DNA of 64,000 nt from Altererythrobacter sp. B11 (GCF_003569745.1 NZ_AP018498.1:1649001-1713000); one strand, 5' to 3'. Shown: positions 8,445-21,072, counted from the stretch's first letter. Made by a program: numbers and translations. The notes: generated by a model not told the origin, from the letters alone.

Positions 8445-10109
8445 ATGCTGACTTCGCTCGCGATCCGAAACATCGTCCTGATAGAGGCGCTCGATCTCGC
8501 GTTCGCGCCGGGCCTCGGTGTGCTGACGGGCGAGACCGGGGCGGGAAAGTCCATCCTGCTGGATGCGCTGGGGCTGGTGCTGGGCAATCGCGCGGAAACC
8601 GCGCTGGTCCGCGCCGGGGAGGATCAGGCCTCGGTCACGGCGACCTTTGAATTCCACGCCTTGCCGCCGCCTATCCGCGAGGCGCTGGCCGAAGCGGAGA
8701 TGGAGGTGGAGGCGGGCGAACCGCTGATCATCCGCCGCCGCCTGCGCGCCGACGGCGGGTCCAAGGCCTTCATCAACGACCAGTCCGCCAGCGCCGCCCT
8801 GCTGCGCCAGATCGCCCCTGCGCTGGTGGAACTGCACGGCCAGCACGACGATCGCGGCCTCGTCAATCCGCGCGGCCATCGCGCTCTGCTCGATCGCTAT
8901 GCCGGGGCCGATGTGGCGGCGGTGGAGGCGACATGGACCCGCTGGCGCGCAGCGCGCAGCAAGCTGGAAAGCGCCCGGGCGGAGATCGATCAGGCGCGGG
9001 CGGAGCAGGATCTCCTCCTCGCTCATCTGGCGGAACTCACTGCGATCGAGCCGCAGGAGGGGGAGGAAGAGATGCTCGCCCTGGCCCGCGCCGATATGCA
9101 GAAGGGGGAGAAGCTCTCCGGCGATCTCGAGCAATTGCGGCTGCTGTGGGACGGCTCCGATTCCGCGCTCGCCAGCCTGCGCGCAGCCGCCCGGCGGCTG
9201 GATCGCATCGCCGAGGAACATCCCCTGCTTGGCGAGGCGCTCTCCGCGCTGGATCGCGCGGTGATCGAAGCGGGCGAGGCCGAAGCGAAGCTGGAACAGG
9301 CGGCGGAGGCGCTGCAGCACGATCCGGCGGAGCTGGACCGCATCGAATCGCGCCTGTTCGAACTGCGCGCGCTGGCGCGGAAGCATGATTGCGCGGTGGA
9401 CGAACTGCCCGCCCGTATGCGAACGCTCCGCGCGAGCCTAGATGCGATCGAAGCCGGCGATGCCGAAATCGGCGCCTTGCAACGCGCGGAGGAGGAAGCC
9501 GGCACGGCCTATCGCGAGGCGGCGCACGCCCTTCGCGCGCGGCGCGTGGAAGCAGCCGGCCGGCTAGACGAGGCCGTGGCGGGCGAACTCGCGCCGCTCA
9601 AGCTGGATGCCGCACGTTTCCAGACCGCCGTCACCGAACTGCCGGAAGAGCGGTGGGGGCCCGCCGGCATGGACGCGGTGGAATTTCTCATCTCCACCAA
9701 TCCGGGCGCTGACTTCGCGCCTCTCGCCAAGATTGCCAGCGGCGGCGAATTGTCGCGTTTCATCCTCGCGCTCAAGGTCGCGCTTGCCGAACAGGGCGGC
9801 GCGGCGACGGTGATCTTCGACGAGATCGACCGCGGCGTGGGCGGCGCGGTCGCCAGCGCGATCGGCGAACGGCTGGCACGGCTGGCGGGCGGAGGGCAGT
9901 TGCTCGCCGTTACCCACAGCCCGCAGGTGGCGGCGCGGGGCACACAGCACTACATGATTGCCAAGTCGAGCGAGGGCACGGTCACGCGCACTTCGGTGGT
10001 GCTGCTGGATGCCGCCGGCCGGCAGGAGGAGATTGCCCGCATGCTGTCAGGCGCCGAGATCACCAGCGAGGCCCGCGCGCAGGCCGATCGCCTGCTGGAG
10101 GGCGTGTGA
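8445..10109 (+). CDS. recN: DNA repair protein RecN
   Basis: 554 residues, normal for RecN, an SMC-like ATPase that holds DNA ends together during double-strand-break repair. A Walker A motif GETGAGKS lies at residues 29-36, the ABC signature region KIASGGELSRFILALK is near residue 430, and Walker B VIFDEIDRGVGG follows. The Ala/Glu/Arg-rich centre is the coiled coil. The stop codon overlaps the next gene's ATG by one base (TGATG), so the small lipoprotein is probably translated from the same message. Confidence 0.97.
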   Translation: MLTSLAIRNIVLIEALDLAFAPGLGVLTGETGAGKSILLDALGLVLGNRAETALVRAGEDQASVTATFEFHALPPPIREALAEAEMEVEAGEPLIIRRRLRADGGSKAFINDQSASAALLRQIAPALVELHGQHDDRGLVNPRGHRALLDRYAGADVAAVEATWTRWRAARSKLESARAEIDQARAEQDLLLAHLAELTAIEPQEGEEEMLALARADMQKGEKLSGDLEQLRLLWDGSDSALASLRAAARRLDRIAEEHPLLGEALSALDRAVIEAGEAEAKLEQAAEALQHDPAELDRIESRLFELRALARKHDCAVDELPARMRTLRASLDAIEAGDAEIGALQRAEEEAGTAYREAAHALRARRVEAAGRLDEAVAGELAPLKLDAARFQTAVTELPEERWGPAGMDAVEFLISTNPGADFAPLAKIASGGELSRFILALKVALAEQGGAATVIFDEIDRGVGGAVASAIGERLARLAGGGQLLAVTHSPQVAARGTQHYMIAKSSEGTVTRTSVVLLDAAGRQEEIARMLSGAEITSEARAQADRLLEGV

Positions 10110-10612
10110 TGCGCCTCCCGCTCCTTAGCACCGTGGCCTTGCTGGGCGCCTGCACCACCGCGCCCGCCGATGGCGATCCGCCGCCGCCGCCCCCACTGGC
10201 GGCCGATATGCGCGCCCCTGTGCTGGCCCTGTTCGAACACGCGGTGGAGGCCTATTTCGCCGGGGCGGGCGATTTGCCGCCGACCACCTGCGCCGTGTTT
10301 CGGAGCGAAGGCGACAATCACGGGGACAGTGGCCTCTCCGCCGCGCAGGAGGAGCGTTTGCTCAAGCGCTTCCCGCGTCTCGCCCCGGCCGATCGCTGCC
10401 AGTGGGACGGAAGTAAATATGCCGACAGCATCACCGGCGATCCCGCGACGGTGATCGACGTCTATCGGTTTAGGTGTGAAGGCGACAGCGCTTGCACCGG
10501 CTGGGTAAATACGCGCGGCCAAGGTGCCTGTGAACCGGCGGCGCAATATCGCATGCGGTTCGCCGAAGGCCGCTGGCGATTCACGCGCGACGAGCGGGTG
10601 CTGGCGCAATAG
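10109..10612 (+). CDS. Small lipoprotein of unknown function
   Basis: 167 residues. A very short signal sequence ends in the lipobox LLGAC (lipidated Cys15), followed by a proline-rich linker of six consecutive prolines. Several cysteines remain in the mature part. No family was recognised. The start ATG shares its A with the recN stop codon; a GTG one codon earlier is also possible. Translational coupling to recN is probably positional only, because a surface or periplasmic lipoprotein has no evident link with DNA repair. Confidence 0.75.
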   Translation: MRLPLLSTVALLGACTTAPADGDPPPPPPLAADMRAPVLALFEHAVEAYFAGAGDLPPTTCAVFRSEGDNHGDSGLSAAQEERLLKRFPRLAPADRCQWDGSKYADSITGDPATVIDVYRFRCEGDSACTGWVNTRGQGACEPAAQYRMRFAEGRWRFTRDERVLAQ

Positions 10613-10660
10613 CCACCGGCAGATGGGGAACCCGGCCGCCGCTGCTGCCGTTCGCCCCAC

Positions 10661-13592
<2,932 letters not shown>

Positions 13593-13687
13593 GCCGGCGC
13601 CCTATCCTTTGCCCTCGTGCGGATGAACGGTCGACAGGCGCGGACACCGACACTATCGGCCAATCATCGCCATGGTTGGGGGCTAGT

Positions 13688-14644
13688 ATGCGTAAGGGTT
13701 TGTTTGCCGCGGGTCTGGCGGCCTGCGTGATGTTGGGTGGAGCGACGGCCGCACAGGCGCAGTTTGGCGGCCTGGGAAAGATCCTGAAGGAAGTCGGCGC
13801 ACCGGCGATCCCCAATATATTCGAGGGCCAGGCGCCGATTTCGACGAGCATCAAGGATGCGACCTACGGCGATCCGACACGCGACGATTTCGTACCGCCC
13901 GCAGCGCAGCAACTGACCGCGCTCGAGCGCACGGACAAGGGCGGTTTCCGCCTGCAGCCCGGCTACTACGTCATGGAAGCGCAGAGCTATTGCCTGCACG
14001 CCGGCACGCACGGGCCGACGGGCGGCGATGGCTATCTGTATGCGCCGGTGAAGGGCTCCGCGCGCGATGCCGTGATTGCGATCCTGCAGAATTCGAACAA
14101 TCACCCGGAGATCGAACAGCACGATATCCAGCTGTTGCTGTGGGCGATCGTGGCGCGGGCGAAGTTCGAGGATCTCGACCACAGGCTGCAACTCACCGCC
14201 GCGCAATTGCTCACGTCGCGCCAGCTCGCTTCGCTCAACCGCAATGCGCTGTCTGTTCTGACGAGCTCGCAATTGTCGAGCATCACCGGCGGGCTGCCCG
14301 GCCCGCTGCGGACGGTCGTCGAGGCCGAGTCCAAGATGCGCGGCCTGCTGACTGCGCCGGGCGGCGTGGATTATTCCCAGATCGAGCAGATCGCGGTGTT
14401 GACCGGTGCAGCTCCGATCGGGCCGGGAAGCATGGATGTGCCCACCGAGCGCTGGAGCCTGCACCCCGATGGCTATTGGATTCGCTACCTGCCGAGCGGC
14501 TATTCGCACACGACGGTGAACGTCTATGTCGCGCCGGAGAGCCCAGCGGTGGGCAAGGTGTATGATCCGGCACAGGCGATCGCCGTACCCGGCAACACCG
14601 CGCGGCAGCGGCTGGCCCAGTCGGGCAGGATCTACGCTAGCTAG
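13688..14644 (+). CDS. Secreted protein of unknown function
   Basis: 318 residues from the ATG at 13688, preceded by a GGGGG Shine-Dalgarno-like run. A TTG four codons earlier is less likely. The N-terminus is a clear Sec signal peptide ending AQAQF. The mature protein contains a motif-like stretch, QSYCLHAGTHGP followed by GDGYLYAPVKGSARDAV, and a helical middle region. I do not recognise a family, although the layout recalls envelope proteins of unknown role in Gram-negative bacteria. The gene sits between ligA and a diverged second copy of the ligA tail, so it was probably acquired as an insert of about 1.07 kb. Confidence 0.75.
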   Translation: MRKGLFAAGLAACVMLGGATAAQAQFGGLGKILKEVGAPAIPNIFEGQAPISTSIKDATYGDPTRDDFVPPAAQQLTALERTDKGGFRLQPGYYVMEAQSYCLHAGTHGPTGGDGYLYAPVKGSARDAVIAILQNSNNHPEIEQHDIQLLLWAIVARAKFEDLDHRLQLTAAQLLTSRQLASLNRNALSVLTSSQLSSITGGLPGPLRTVVEAESKMRGLLTAPGGVDYSQIEQIAVLTGAAPIGPGSMDVPTERWSLHPDGYWIRYLPSGYSHTTVNVYVAPESPAVGKVYDPAQAIAVPGNTARQRLAQSGRIYAS

Positions 14645-14660
14645 GCACCCGCCGGCGTAG

Positions 14661-14720
14661 CTCGGCATTTAGGTAATCGACGAAGCGGCCTCGGCGGAGA
14701 TCGTGGAAGCCGCGGGTTAG
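14661..14720 (+). pseudogene. Relic of a second ligA 3' end
   Basis: These 60 bases align without gaps to the last 60 bases of ligA (13533-13592). By hand count 48 of 60 are identical. In the ligA frame they read [18 protein letters not shown], against [19 protein letters not shown] in the real gene. Eight of the twelve differences are synonymous third-position changes, and one creates an in-frame TAG. Similarity fades just upstream. The relic's stop codon overlaps the stop of the convergent DUF2459-YnfA gene, which suggests that ligA originally ended here. Confidence 0.8.
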
Positions 14721-15751
14721 CTGCGCGGCCCCCACAGGATCAGTGCGGCCCCGCACAGGCATATTGCCGCGCCCGCCACATCCCAGCGATCAGGGCGGGC
14801 GCCTTCGACGAGCCACAGCCACAGCAGCGACGAGGCGATATAGATCCCGCCATATGCGGCGTAGGCGCGCCCCGCATTCGTCGCGTCGATCAGGGTCAGG
14901 AGCCAGGCGAACAGGCATAGCGACGCGAGCCCGGGAAGCACGAGCAGAGCCGACCGATCGAGCCGCAGCCAGGCCCAGAAGGCAGAGCAGCCGGCGATTT
15001 CCGCGGCTGCCGCTCCGATATAGATCAAGAATGCCATCTCGTTGCTCCCCGCTTGCCGTTCCGCGTCAGCCTGCCGCACCGGCACCCACTTCATCACCCC
15101 GCCGGCAAAGGGCGTCCACCAGCCGGTGCGCGCACCCGCCTGCGCGAGCATGTTGCTGGTCCACTGGTTGCAGGTGTTGCCGGGCGTGTAGCGGCCTGCG
15201 GCGTCGTAGAACACGTCCTGCGGGCCGTAGCCGCGATGGATCACGCGCGGGCGGGGCGGCACGGAGCCTTCGATGGCGGCCACGAGCCGGCGGTATTGCG
15301 CCGGGGTGAGGCGCAGCGGGCGGGCCGAGGCGGAGGGGGCAGGGCGCACGTAATGGGCGACATGCAGCACCCCTTTGCCGCCGAGGCCGGCGATCCTGAG
15401 CACCGTGCCGGGCGAGAGATCCCACCAGCTGGGCGTGTTGAGAAACACCTCATGCTCGCCCCAGCTGACCGCGACATGGGTGTAGGGTCGCAACGGATCG
15501 GCGAGATCGGCGGCGGGAAAATCGCTGCGCCAGTCCTTCTCCGGCGTGACGAGCGGCAGGATCAGCCCGGTGTGGATGCCATTGGTTTCGACCATGATCT
15601 CCACCCCGGAGGCGGGTTCCTCCCACCCGGCATTGCGGGGGATCGCGCTGCCGATCCAGCCGGCGAGGGCGAACAGCGCAATACACAGCGCGAGCCCCGC
15701 CAGGGCGAGGCCGAGCGCGCGGATCAGCCGACGGGCCGCCGGCGCAGCCAC
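14717..15751 (-). CDS. DUF2459 protein fused to YnfA-family membrane protein
   Basis: 344 residues in one open frame. Residues ~10-35 form a membrane anchor. Residues ~45-225 match DUF2459 (TIGR02117, often found near urease genes), with [22 protein letters not shown] and [12 protein letters not shown]. Residues 239-344 match the small four-helix YnfA (UPF0060) family, normally a separate ~107-residue protein. The codons just before Met239 contain GGGGAG at ribosome-binding distance, so the YnfA part may also be made alone from an internal start at 15037. The start overlaps the end of prmA by 28 bases. Both halves are of unknown function; YnfA is related to small multidrug-type transporters. 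Confidence 0.8.
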   Translation of the reverse strand: MAAPAARRLIRALGLALAGLALCIALFALAGWIGSAIPRNAGWEEPASGVEIMVETNGIHTGLILPLVTPEKDWRSDFPAADLADPLRPYTHVAVSWGEHEVFLNTPSWWDLSPGTVLRIAGLGGKGVLHVAHYVRPAPSASARPLRLTPAQYRRLVAAIEGSVPPRPRVIHRGYGPQDVFYDAAGRYTPGNTCNQWTSNMLAQAGARTGWWTPFAGGVMKWVPVRQADAERQAGSNEMAFLIYIGAAAAEIAGCSAFWAWLRLDRSALLVLPGLASLCLFAWLLTLIDATNAGRAYAAYGGIYIASSLLWLWLVEGARPDRWDVAGAAICLCGAALILWGPRS

Positions 15752-16629
15752 AGTATCGACCAGTCACCATTCACCAGCCGCGCCGCGAGGCGGAAGCCGG
15801 CCGTGCGATAGGCGCCGCGCACCGCCGCCTCCTGCGTTTCGAGCAGGCCGGCGAGCAGCAGCGATCCGCCCGGGAGCACCGCCGCTGCGAAATCGCCCGC
15901 CAGCGCCACCAGCGGCCCGGCAAGGATATTGGCAATCAGCAGATCATAGGGCGCGCCCGCCTGCAGCACCGGGTGATCCATTCCTTCGGCTGCCAGCATG
16001 GTCAGCTGCCCCGCACGATGCCCAAGGGGGATGCCGTTCATCGCCGCATTGCCTTCCACCACCGATCGGCACACCGGATCGATGTCACTTGCCGTGGCGT
16101 GGGCAGAGGGCCAGAGATGCATCGCGGCAAAGGCCAGCAGGCCGGTGCCGGTGCCGATATCGGCCAGATTGCGCACCACCACGCCCCGCCGGCGCATTGC
16201 GTCCAGCACGGCAAGGCAGCCCGCGGTGGTGGCGTGCTGGCCGGTGCCGAAGGCCTGGCTGGCGGGGATCGTGAAATCGACCACGCCGGGTCCATCCTCG
16301 GCGGGGAAATCGGGCGTATGGATGTGGAATCGGCCGGCGCGGATCGGCGTCACCAGCTTCTGGCTTTCCGTCACCCAATCCGTTTCGGGCAGCTTCTCCG
16401 CCACCAGTTCCGGCGCCCCTTGCGCGAACAGCGCCGCGACGGCCGCCTTGTCCACCTTGGTCGGGCGGCGCGGCAGATAGGCCACCAGTTGCCAGTCGTC
16501 CGGCCTGTCCTCCGCCAGTTCGGAGCCGGTGAGCACGATGTCCGCATCCCAGTCCTCCTGCGCCTCATGCGCGGCGAGGGCCGATTGCACCGCCGGCTTG
16601 GGCGCCAGCGCCGTCAGCTTCCAGCTCAC
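15724..16629 (-). CDS. prmA: Ribosomal protein L11 methyltransferase
   Basis: 301 residues from a GTG start that overlaps the upstream stop codon (GTGA), the typical coupling of a polycistronic message. The class I methyltransferase fold shows [14 protein letters not shown] (SAM-binding loop), ASDIDP, and NILAGPL, the PrmA counterpart of the NPPY motif. [12 protein letters not shown] before the fold is characteristic of PrmA. The N-terminal ~110 residues are the L11-recognition domain. A much longer open frame extends upstream but runs through the metallo-beta-lactamase gene and is not used. Confidence 0.92.
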   Translation of the reverse strand: MSWKLTALAPKPAVQSALAAHEAQEDWDADIVLTGSELAEDRPDDWQLVAYLPRRPTKVDKAAVAALFAQGAPELVAEKLPETDWVTESQKLVTPIRAGRFHIHTPDFPAEDGPGVVDFTIPASQAFGTGQHATTAGCLAVLDAMRRRGVVVRNLADIGTGTGLLAFAAMHLWPSAHATASDIDPVCRSVVEGNAAMNGIPLGHRAGQLTMLAAEGMDHPVLQAGAPYDLLIANILAGPLVALAGDFAAAVLPGGSLLLAGLLETQEAAVRGAYRTAGFRLAARLVNGDWSILWLRRRPVG

Positions 16630-17561
16630 CGCGCGGCTTCCTCCGCCAGGCGGGCATCCAGCCGCTTGCCGATGCTTTCGGCATAGGCGCGGCAGGAAGG
16701 TTCGCCGAAGGGCGAGCCGAAGGCCAGCCGCTTGCGCATGCCGCTGGCCGAAGGGTGCGGCGTCAGCACGATGGTGCAGCTGAGCTGGCTGAGATGCTGC
16801 AGGCCCAGGCGATAGAGCGCGACGTAATCGGGATGATCGCTGAAGCGATAGCTGTCGCTGCTGATCGGCGAGAGGCTGTCGGCATAGACCATGGTGGCGC
16901 AGGTGTTGCCCGCGCAGGATCGCCACTGCCAACTAACCGCGCCCGGCGTGTGGCCGGGGGTGAACACGGGCACGAAGGTGAGCGAGCCCAGCTTCACCGG
17001 CTTGCCGTCTTCCAGGATGCCATCCACCCGTGCGGGCGCGAAGGAATCGAGAATGCCGTTCTGCGGGTCGAGCTCCGATGGCTCGCCGCTCGCCATCACC
17101 GGCGCCGCCGCGGGGGAGGCGAGCAGTTTTGCACCGGTGCGGCGCTGCAATTCCGCAATGCCCCCCACATGGTCGAAATGCTCGTGGCTGGTCAGCAGCA
17201 GCTTCACGTCGGACAGCTTGAAACCGAGTTTCTCGATATTGGCCGCGACCACATCGGCGCCCACCCGCGTGCCGCTGTCGATCAGGACATTGCCCTGATC
17301 CCCGATCACCAGAATGGCCGTGATGCCGCAGGTGCCGACGTAATAGCTGTTGCCATAGATGCGGAAGGGCGGGCCGGGCTTGTCCCAATCGTCCTGATCC
17401 TCGCAAGCGGCCGCCCATTGCTGCTGTTCGGCCCCGTCCCAGCCGGAATCGGCGGGCGTGTCGGGCACCACGGGCGCCGCCGTGGGCTGCGCCTGAGTGG
17501 CCGTAGGGAGGAGGGCGGCGGCGGCCACCGCAGCGGCGATGAGGGCGATTCTAGCGGACAT
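16626..17561 (-). CDS. Subclass B3-type metallo-beta-lactamase
   Basis: 311 residues from the Met chosen here; in-frame ATGs at 17573 and 17579 are alternatives that overlap the SDR gene more. A Sec signal peptide (ends TATQAQ) exports it to the periplasm. The zinc site is complete and of B3 type: HEHFDH (HxHxDH), FTPGHTPG and a downstream LTPHPSASGM histidine. Overall length and spacing match B3 enzymes, several of which are known from Erythrobacter and Novosphingobium chromosomes. Hydrolysis of penicillins, cephalosporins and carbapenems is inferred, not shown. It is embedded between an SDR gene and prmA without any mobile element, so it looks like an intrinsic chromosomal gene. Confidence 0.87.
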   Translation of the reverse strand: MSARIALIAAAVAAAALLPTATQAQPTAAPVVPDTPADSGWDGAEQQQWAAACEDQDDWDKPGPPFRIYGNSYYVGTCGITAILVIGDQGNVLIDSGTRVGADVVAANIEKLGFKLSDVKLLLTSHEHFDHVGGIAELQRRTGAKLLASPAAAPVMASGEPSELDPQNGILDSFAPARVDGILEDGKPVKLGSLTFVPVFTPGHTPGAVSWQWRSCAGNTCATMVYADSLSPISSDSYRFSDHPDYVALYRLGLQHLSQLSCTIVLTPHPSASGMRKRLAFGSPFGEPSCRAYAESIGKRLDARLAEEAAR

Positions 17562-18276
17562 AGCTGGCGCCATTGGCATCGATTGTCGCGCCCGTCATGC
17601 TCGGCGGCGCGTCCAGTGCGCAGAATGCGGCGATTTGCGCGATCTCGCCCGGCTCGCCCACGCGGCCCAGCGGAATGTCCGCCAGCAGGCCGGGGCCGCC
17701 CCGGCTGGCGAGATAATCGCCCGCCATGGCCGTATCCACGAAGCCCGGCGCGATGGCGTAGGACAGGATGCCCTGCCCGGCATAGGCGCGGGCTATCGTC
17801 TTGTGCATCGCCAGCATCCCGCCCTTCGCCGCGGCATAATGCCAATGGTCGGGCGAATCCCCGCGATGGCCGGCGCGGCTCGCCACATGGACGATCCGCC
17901 CGCGCAGCCCATCGCCCCCCGGCTCCCGCTCCAGCCAGTGGCGCACGGCGAAGCGGCTGAGCTGGGCGGCGGAGGTGAGATTGATGCGCAGCGTATCCTC
18001 CCACGCATCCAGCCAGGCGATATCCGACGAATCGAGCGGCGTCGCGCTGAACAGGCCGGCGTTGTTCACCAGCACGTCGATCCGGCCGCCGGCTTGCTCC
18101 AGCGCCTGCTGCCACAGCAATTGGGGGGAGGGTGGATCGGAGAGGTCGGCTCCGATCATGCCGGGCTCATGCGCGGTGCTGCCATGGGTCAGCACGGTGG
18201 CGCCGCGGCTGCGCAGCAGGTCCGCAATGGCCTTGCCGATGCCGCGGCTCGATCCGGTAATAAGGATAGTGGTCAT
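17551..18276 (-). CDS. Short-chain dehydrogenase/reductase (SDR)
   Basis: 241 residues of classical SDR type. It has the cofactor motif TGSSRGIG near the N-terminus, NNAG in the fourth strand region, a Ser in VASRAG, and the catalytic YAAAK. The C-terminal part carries the GFVDTAM and GEIAQIAAFCALD substrate-loop and tail elements. It is the first gene of a four-gene minus-strand run (SDR, beta-lactamase, prmA, DUF2459-YnfA) with overlapping ends. The substrate is unknown; FabG-like or polyol/steroid activities are equally possible. It is divergent from sdhC across 112 bp. Confidence 0.88.
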   Translation of the reverse strand: MTTILITGSSRGIGKAIADLLRSRGATVLTHGSTAHEPGMIGADLSDPPSPQLLWQQALEQAGGRIDVLVNNAGLFSATPLDSSDIAWLDAWEDTLRINLTSAAQLSRFAVRHWLEREPGGDGLRGRIVHVASRAGHRGDSPDHWHYAAAKGGMLAMHKTIARAYAGQGILSYAIAPGFVDTAMAGDYLASRGGPGLLADIPLGRVGEPGEIAQIAAFCALDAPPSMTGATIDANGASYVR

Positions 18277-18388
18277 GCCGTGTTCCTAGACTTTCACGGG
18301 GCAGGGGGAAAGGGAAGCACCGCGATCCTTGTCAGAAGCGGCACAATCGCTAAGGGAGCAGGACATTCGCATTCTTCGGGATAACGCC

Positions 18389-18769
18389 ATGGCAAACCGC
18401 CCGCTTTCACCGCATCTGCAGATCTGGAAATGGGGACCGCACATGCTCGTCTCCATCCTCCACCGCGTGACCGGCGACGGCATGGCCTTCGTCGCCCTGC
18501 CGGTGCTGCTGTGGTGGCTCGGCTCGCTGGCGGCGGGGCCTGAAGCCTATGCGACCTTCGCCTGGGCCGCCACCACGCCGATCGGCTATCTGGTGCTGGT
18601 CGGCATTTCCTGGGCCTTCTTCAACCATATGAGCTCGGGCATCCGTCACTTCGTGATGGATATCGGCGCCGGCTTCGAACTGACCACGAACAAGGCGTGG
18701 TCGATTGGTTCGACCGCCATCGGCGTGGTGCTCACCGTGGCCTTCTGGGCCGCGATCCTGCTTTCCTGA
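18389..18769 (+). CDS. sdhC: Succinate dehydrogenase cytochrome b556 subunit
   Basis: 126 residues from MANRPLSPHLQIWKWG, the usual start for alphaproteobacterial SdhC. A frame extension of 20 residues upstream is not used. The signature HRVTGDG near residue 25 supplies haem b and quinone-site residues, and three transmembrane helices follow. It anchors complex II in the inner membrane. It is the first gene of sdhCDA, with sdhD 12 bp downstream. Confidence 0.93.
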   Translation: MANRPLSPHLQIWKWGPHMLVSILHRVTGDGMAFVALPVLLWWLGSLAAGPEAYATFAWAATTPIGYLVLVGISWAFFNHMSSGIRHFVMDIGAGFELTTNKAWSIGSTAIGVVLTVAFWAAILLS

Positions 18770-18781
18770 GGACATATCGCA

Positions 18782-19168
18782 ATGGGCAATGGAACCTCGA
18801 TCGGTCGTGTGCGCGGGCTCGGCACCGCGCATGAAGGCACGCACAGCTGGCTGCTGCAGCGCTTCACCGCTGTCGGCAATCTGCTGCTGGTGGGCTTCTT
18901 CGCGATTTCCCTGATCCTGCTGCCGGATTTCTCCTACGCCACGGTGCGGGGATGGATTTCCTCGCCCGTACCCGCCACGGCGATGGCGCTGCTGGTGATT
19001 TCCGTGTTCTGGCATGCGCGCATGGGCCTGAACGAACTGATCGGCGACTATGTTCATGAGGCGGGCAACAAGCTGGCCGCGGTGCTGGCGCTCAATCTCG
19101 CGGCCTTCGGCGGGGCGGCCTTCGGCCTGTTCTCGATCGCACGCCTGGCCCTGGGGGGAGCCGCCTGA
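18782..19168 (+). CDS. sdhD: Succinate dehydrogenase membrane anchor subunit
   Basis: 128 residues with three hydrophobic helices. The haem-ligand histidine lies in the second helix region ([20 protein letters not shown]), a pattern typical of SdhD. It pairs with SdhC to bind haem b and ubiquinone. Its stop codon overlaps the sdhA start by one base, indicating translational coupling to the flavoprotein. Confidence 0.92.
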   Translation: MGNGTSIGRVRGLGTAHEGTHSWLLQRFTAVGNLLLVGFFAISLILLPDFSYATVRGWISSPVPATAMALLVISVFWHARMGLNELIGDYVHEAGNKLAAVLALNLAAFGGAAFGLFSIARLALGGAA

Positions 19169-21027
19169 TGGCCAATCCCGCACCCACGACGCCGGACACC
19201 ACGCCCGGATCGCGCACCGGCACGCAGCCGGCCTATCAGATCATCGACCACACCTATGACGTGGTGGTCGTCGGCGCGGGCGGTTCCGGCCTGCGCGCCA
19301 CCATGGGCAGCGCCGAAGCCGGACTGAAGACGGCCTGCATCACCAAGGTCTTCCCCACGCGCAGCCACACCGTGGCGGCGCAGGGCGGCATTGCCGCCAG
19401 CCTGGGCAACAACACGCCCGATCACTGGCAATGGCACATGTACGACACGGTGAAGGGGTCGGACTGGCTGGGGGACCAGGACGCCATCGAATACATGGTG
19501 CGCGAGGCGCCGCATGCGGTGTACGAACTGGAGCACGCCGGCGTGCCCTTCAGCCGCAATGCCGATGGCACGATCTACCAGCGGCCCTTCGGCGGGCACA
19601 TGCAGAACATGGGCGAAGGCCCGCCGGTGCAGCGCACCTGCGCCGCGGCGGACCGCACCGGCCACGCCATGCTTCACGCGCTCTACCAGCAGAGCCTGAA
19701 GTATGATGCCGATTTCTTCATCGAATATTTCGCCATCGATCTGATCATGAGCGGCGGCAAATGCGTGGGCGTGATCGCCATCTGCCTGGATGACGGTTCG
19801 ATCCACCGCTTCCGCTCGCAGGCCGTGGTGCTGGCGACCGGTGGCTATGGCCGCTGCTATTTCACCGCCACCTCCGCGCACACCTGCACCGGCGATGGCG
19901 GCGGCATGGTGCTGCGCGCCGGCCTGCCGCTGCAGGACATGGAATTCGTGCAGTTCCACCCCACCGGCATCTATGGCGCCGGCGTGCTCATCACCGAAGG
20001 CGCGCGCGGCGAGGGCGGCTATCTCACCAATTCGGAAGGCGAGCGGTTCATGGAACGCTACGCCCCCTCGGCCAAGGATCTGGCCAGCCGTGACGTGGTC
20101 AGCCGCAGCATGGCGCTGGAAATCCGCGAAGGGCGCGGCGTGGGGCCGAACAAGGACCACATCTACCTGCACCTCGATCATATCGATCCCAAGGTGCTGG
20201 CGGAGCGGCTGCCCGGCATCACCGAAAGCGGCAAGATCTTTGCCGGGGTTGACCTGACGCGCCAGCCCCTGCCGGTGGTCCCCACGGTGCATTACAACAT
20301 GGGCGGCATTCCCACCAATTATCACGGCGAAGTCGTGACCATCGGTGCGGACGGCAATCCGGAAACCGTGGTGCCCGGCCTGTTTGCGGTGGGCGAGGCG
20401 GCCTGCGTTTCGGTGCATGGCGCCAACCGCCTCGGCTCCAACTCGCTGATCGACCTCGTGGTGTTCGGTCGCGCGACCGGCCACCGGCTGAAGGAGCTGG
20501 TGAAGCCCAATGCCGCGCAGGACGAGCTGCCGAAGGACAGCGCCGATCTGGCGCTCACCCGGCTCGATCACTTCCGCAACGCCAGGGGCGGTTCCTCCAC
20601 CGCCAAGATCCGCACCGACATGCAGCGCGCCATGTCCGCCCACGCCGCCGTGTTCCGCACGGACGAACTGATGGCGGAAGGCAAGCAGCAGCTCGGCCAG
20701 ATCTACCGCGCGATGGAGGATATCTCCGTCACCGACCGGTCGCTGATCTGGAACTCCGACCTCATCGAGACGCTGGAGCTGGACAATCTGATCGCCCAGG
20801 CCACTGTGACGATGCATTCCGCGCATAACCGCAAGGAATCGCGCGGTGCCCATGCGCATGAGGATTATCCCGAGCGCGATGATGCCAACTGGATGAAGCA
20901 CACCGCGGTGTGGTTCGAAGGCTGGGGCGGCAAGGGCGGCGGCGTGCGGATCGATTACCGCCCGGTGCATGATTTCACCCTCACCAGCGACGCCGAATAC
21001 ATCAAGCCGAAGAAGCGCGTTTACTAA
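19168..21027 (+). CDS. sdhA: Succinate dehydrogenase flavoprotein subunit
   Basis: 619 residues. The FAD-binding N-terminus reads [15 protein letters not shown], the covalent flavin histidine lies in [11 protein letters not shown], and the active-site region includes [20 protein letters not shown] and [10 protein letters not shown]. It oxidises succinate to fumarate at the cytoplasmic face of complex II. The N-terminus is ~20 residues longer than many homologues. The iron-sulfur subunit gene sdhB, normally next, is missing: only 45 bp separate sdhA from a convergent cyclophilin gene. Confidence 0.96.
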   Translation: MANPAPTTPDTTPGSRTGTQPAYQIIDHTYDVVVVGAGGSGLRATMGSAEAGLKTACITKVFPTRSHTVAAQGGIAASLGNNTPDHWQWHMYDTVKGSDWLGDQDAIEYMVREAPHAVYELEHAGVPFSRNADGTIYQRPFGGHMQNMGEGPPVQRTCAAADRTGHAMLHALYQQSLKYDADFFIEYFAIDLIMSGGKCVGVIAICLDDGSIHRFRSQAVVLATGGYGRCYFTATSAHTCTGDGGGMVLRAGLPLQDMEFVQFHPTGIYGAGVLITEGARGEGGYLTNSEGERFMERYAPSAKDLASRDVVSRSMALEIREGRGVGPNKDHIYLHLDHIDPKVLAERLPGITESGKIFAGVDLTRQPLPVVPTVHYNMGGIPTNYHGEVVTIGADGNPETVVPGLFAVGEAACVSVHGANRLGSNSLIDLVVFGRATGHRLKELVKPNAAQDELPKDSADLALTRLDHFRNARGGSSTAKIRTDMQRAMSAHAAVFRTDELMAEGKQQLGQIYRAMEDISVTDRSLIWNSDLIETLELDNLIAQATVTMHSAHNRKESRGAHAHEDYPERDDANWMKHTAVWFEGWGGKGGGVRIDYRPVHDFTLTSDAEYIKPKKRVY

Positions 21028-21042
21028 TCCACGCCGCGTCCT

Positions 21043-21062
21043 CCGGCGCCTCGCGGTGCCGG
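21043..21062. terminator. Hairpin between convergent sdhA and cyclophilin genes
   Basis: CCGGCGCC-TCGC-GGTGCCGG forms an 8-bp stem with one G-U pair between two convergent stop codons. There is no T-tract on either side, so it may act as a 3'-end stabiliser or a weak bidirectional terminator. Confidence 0.4.
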
Positions 21063-21072
21063 GGGGCGGCTC

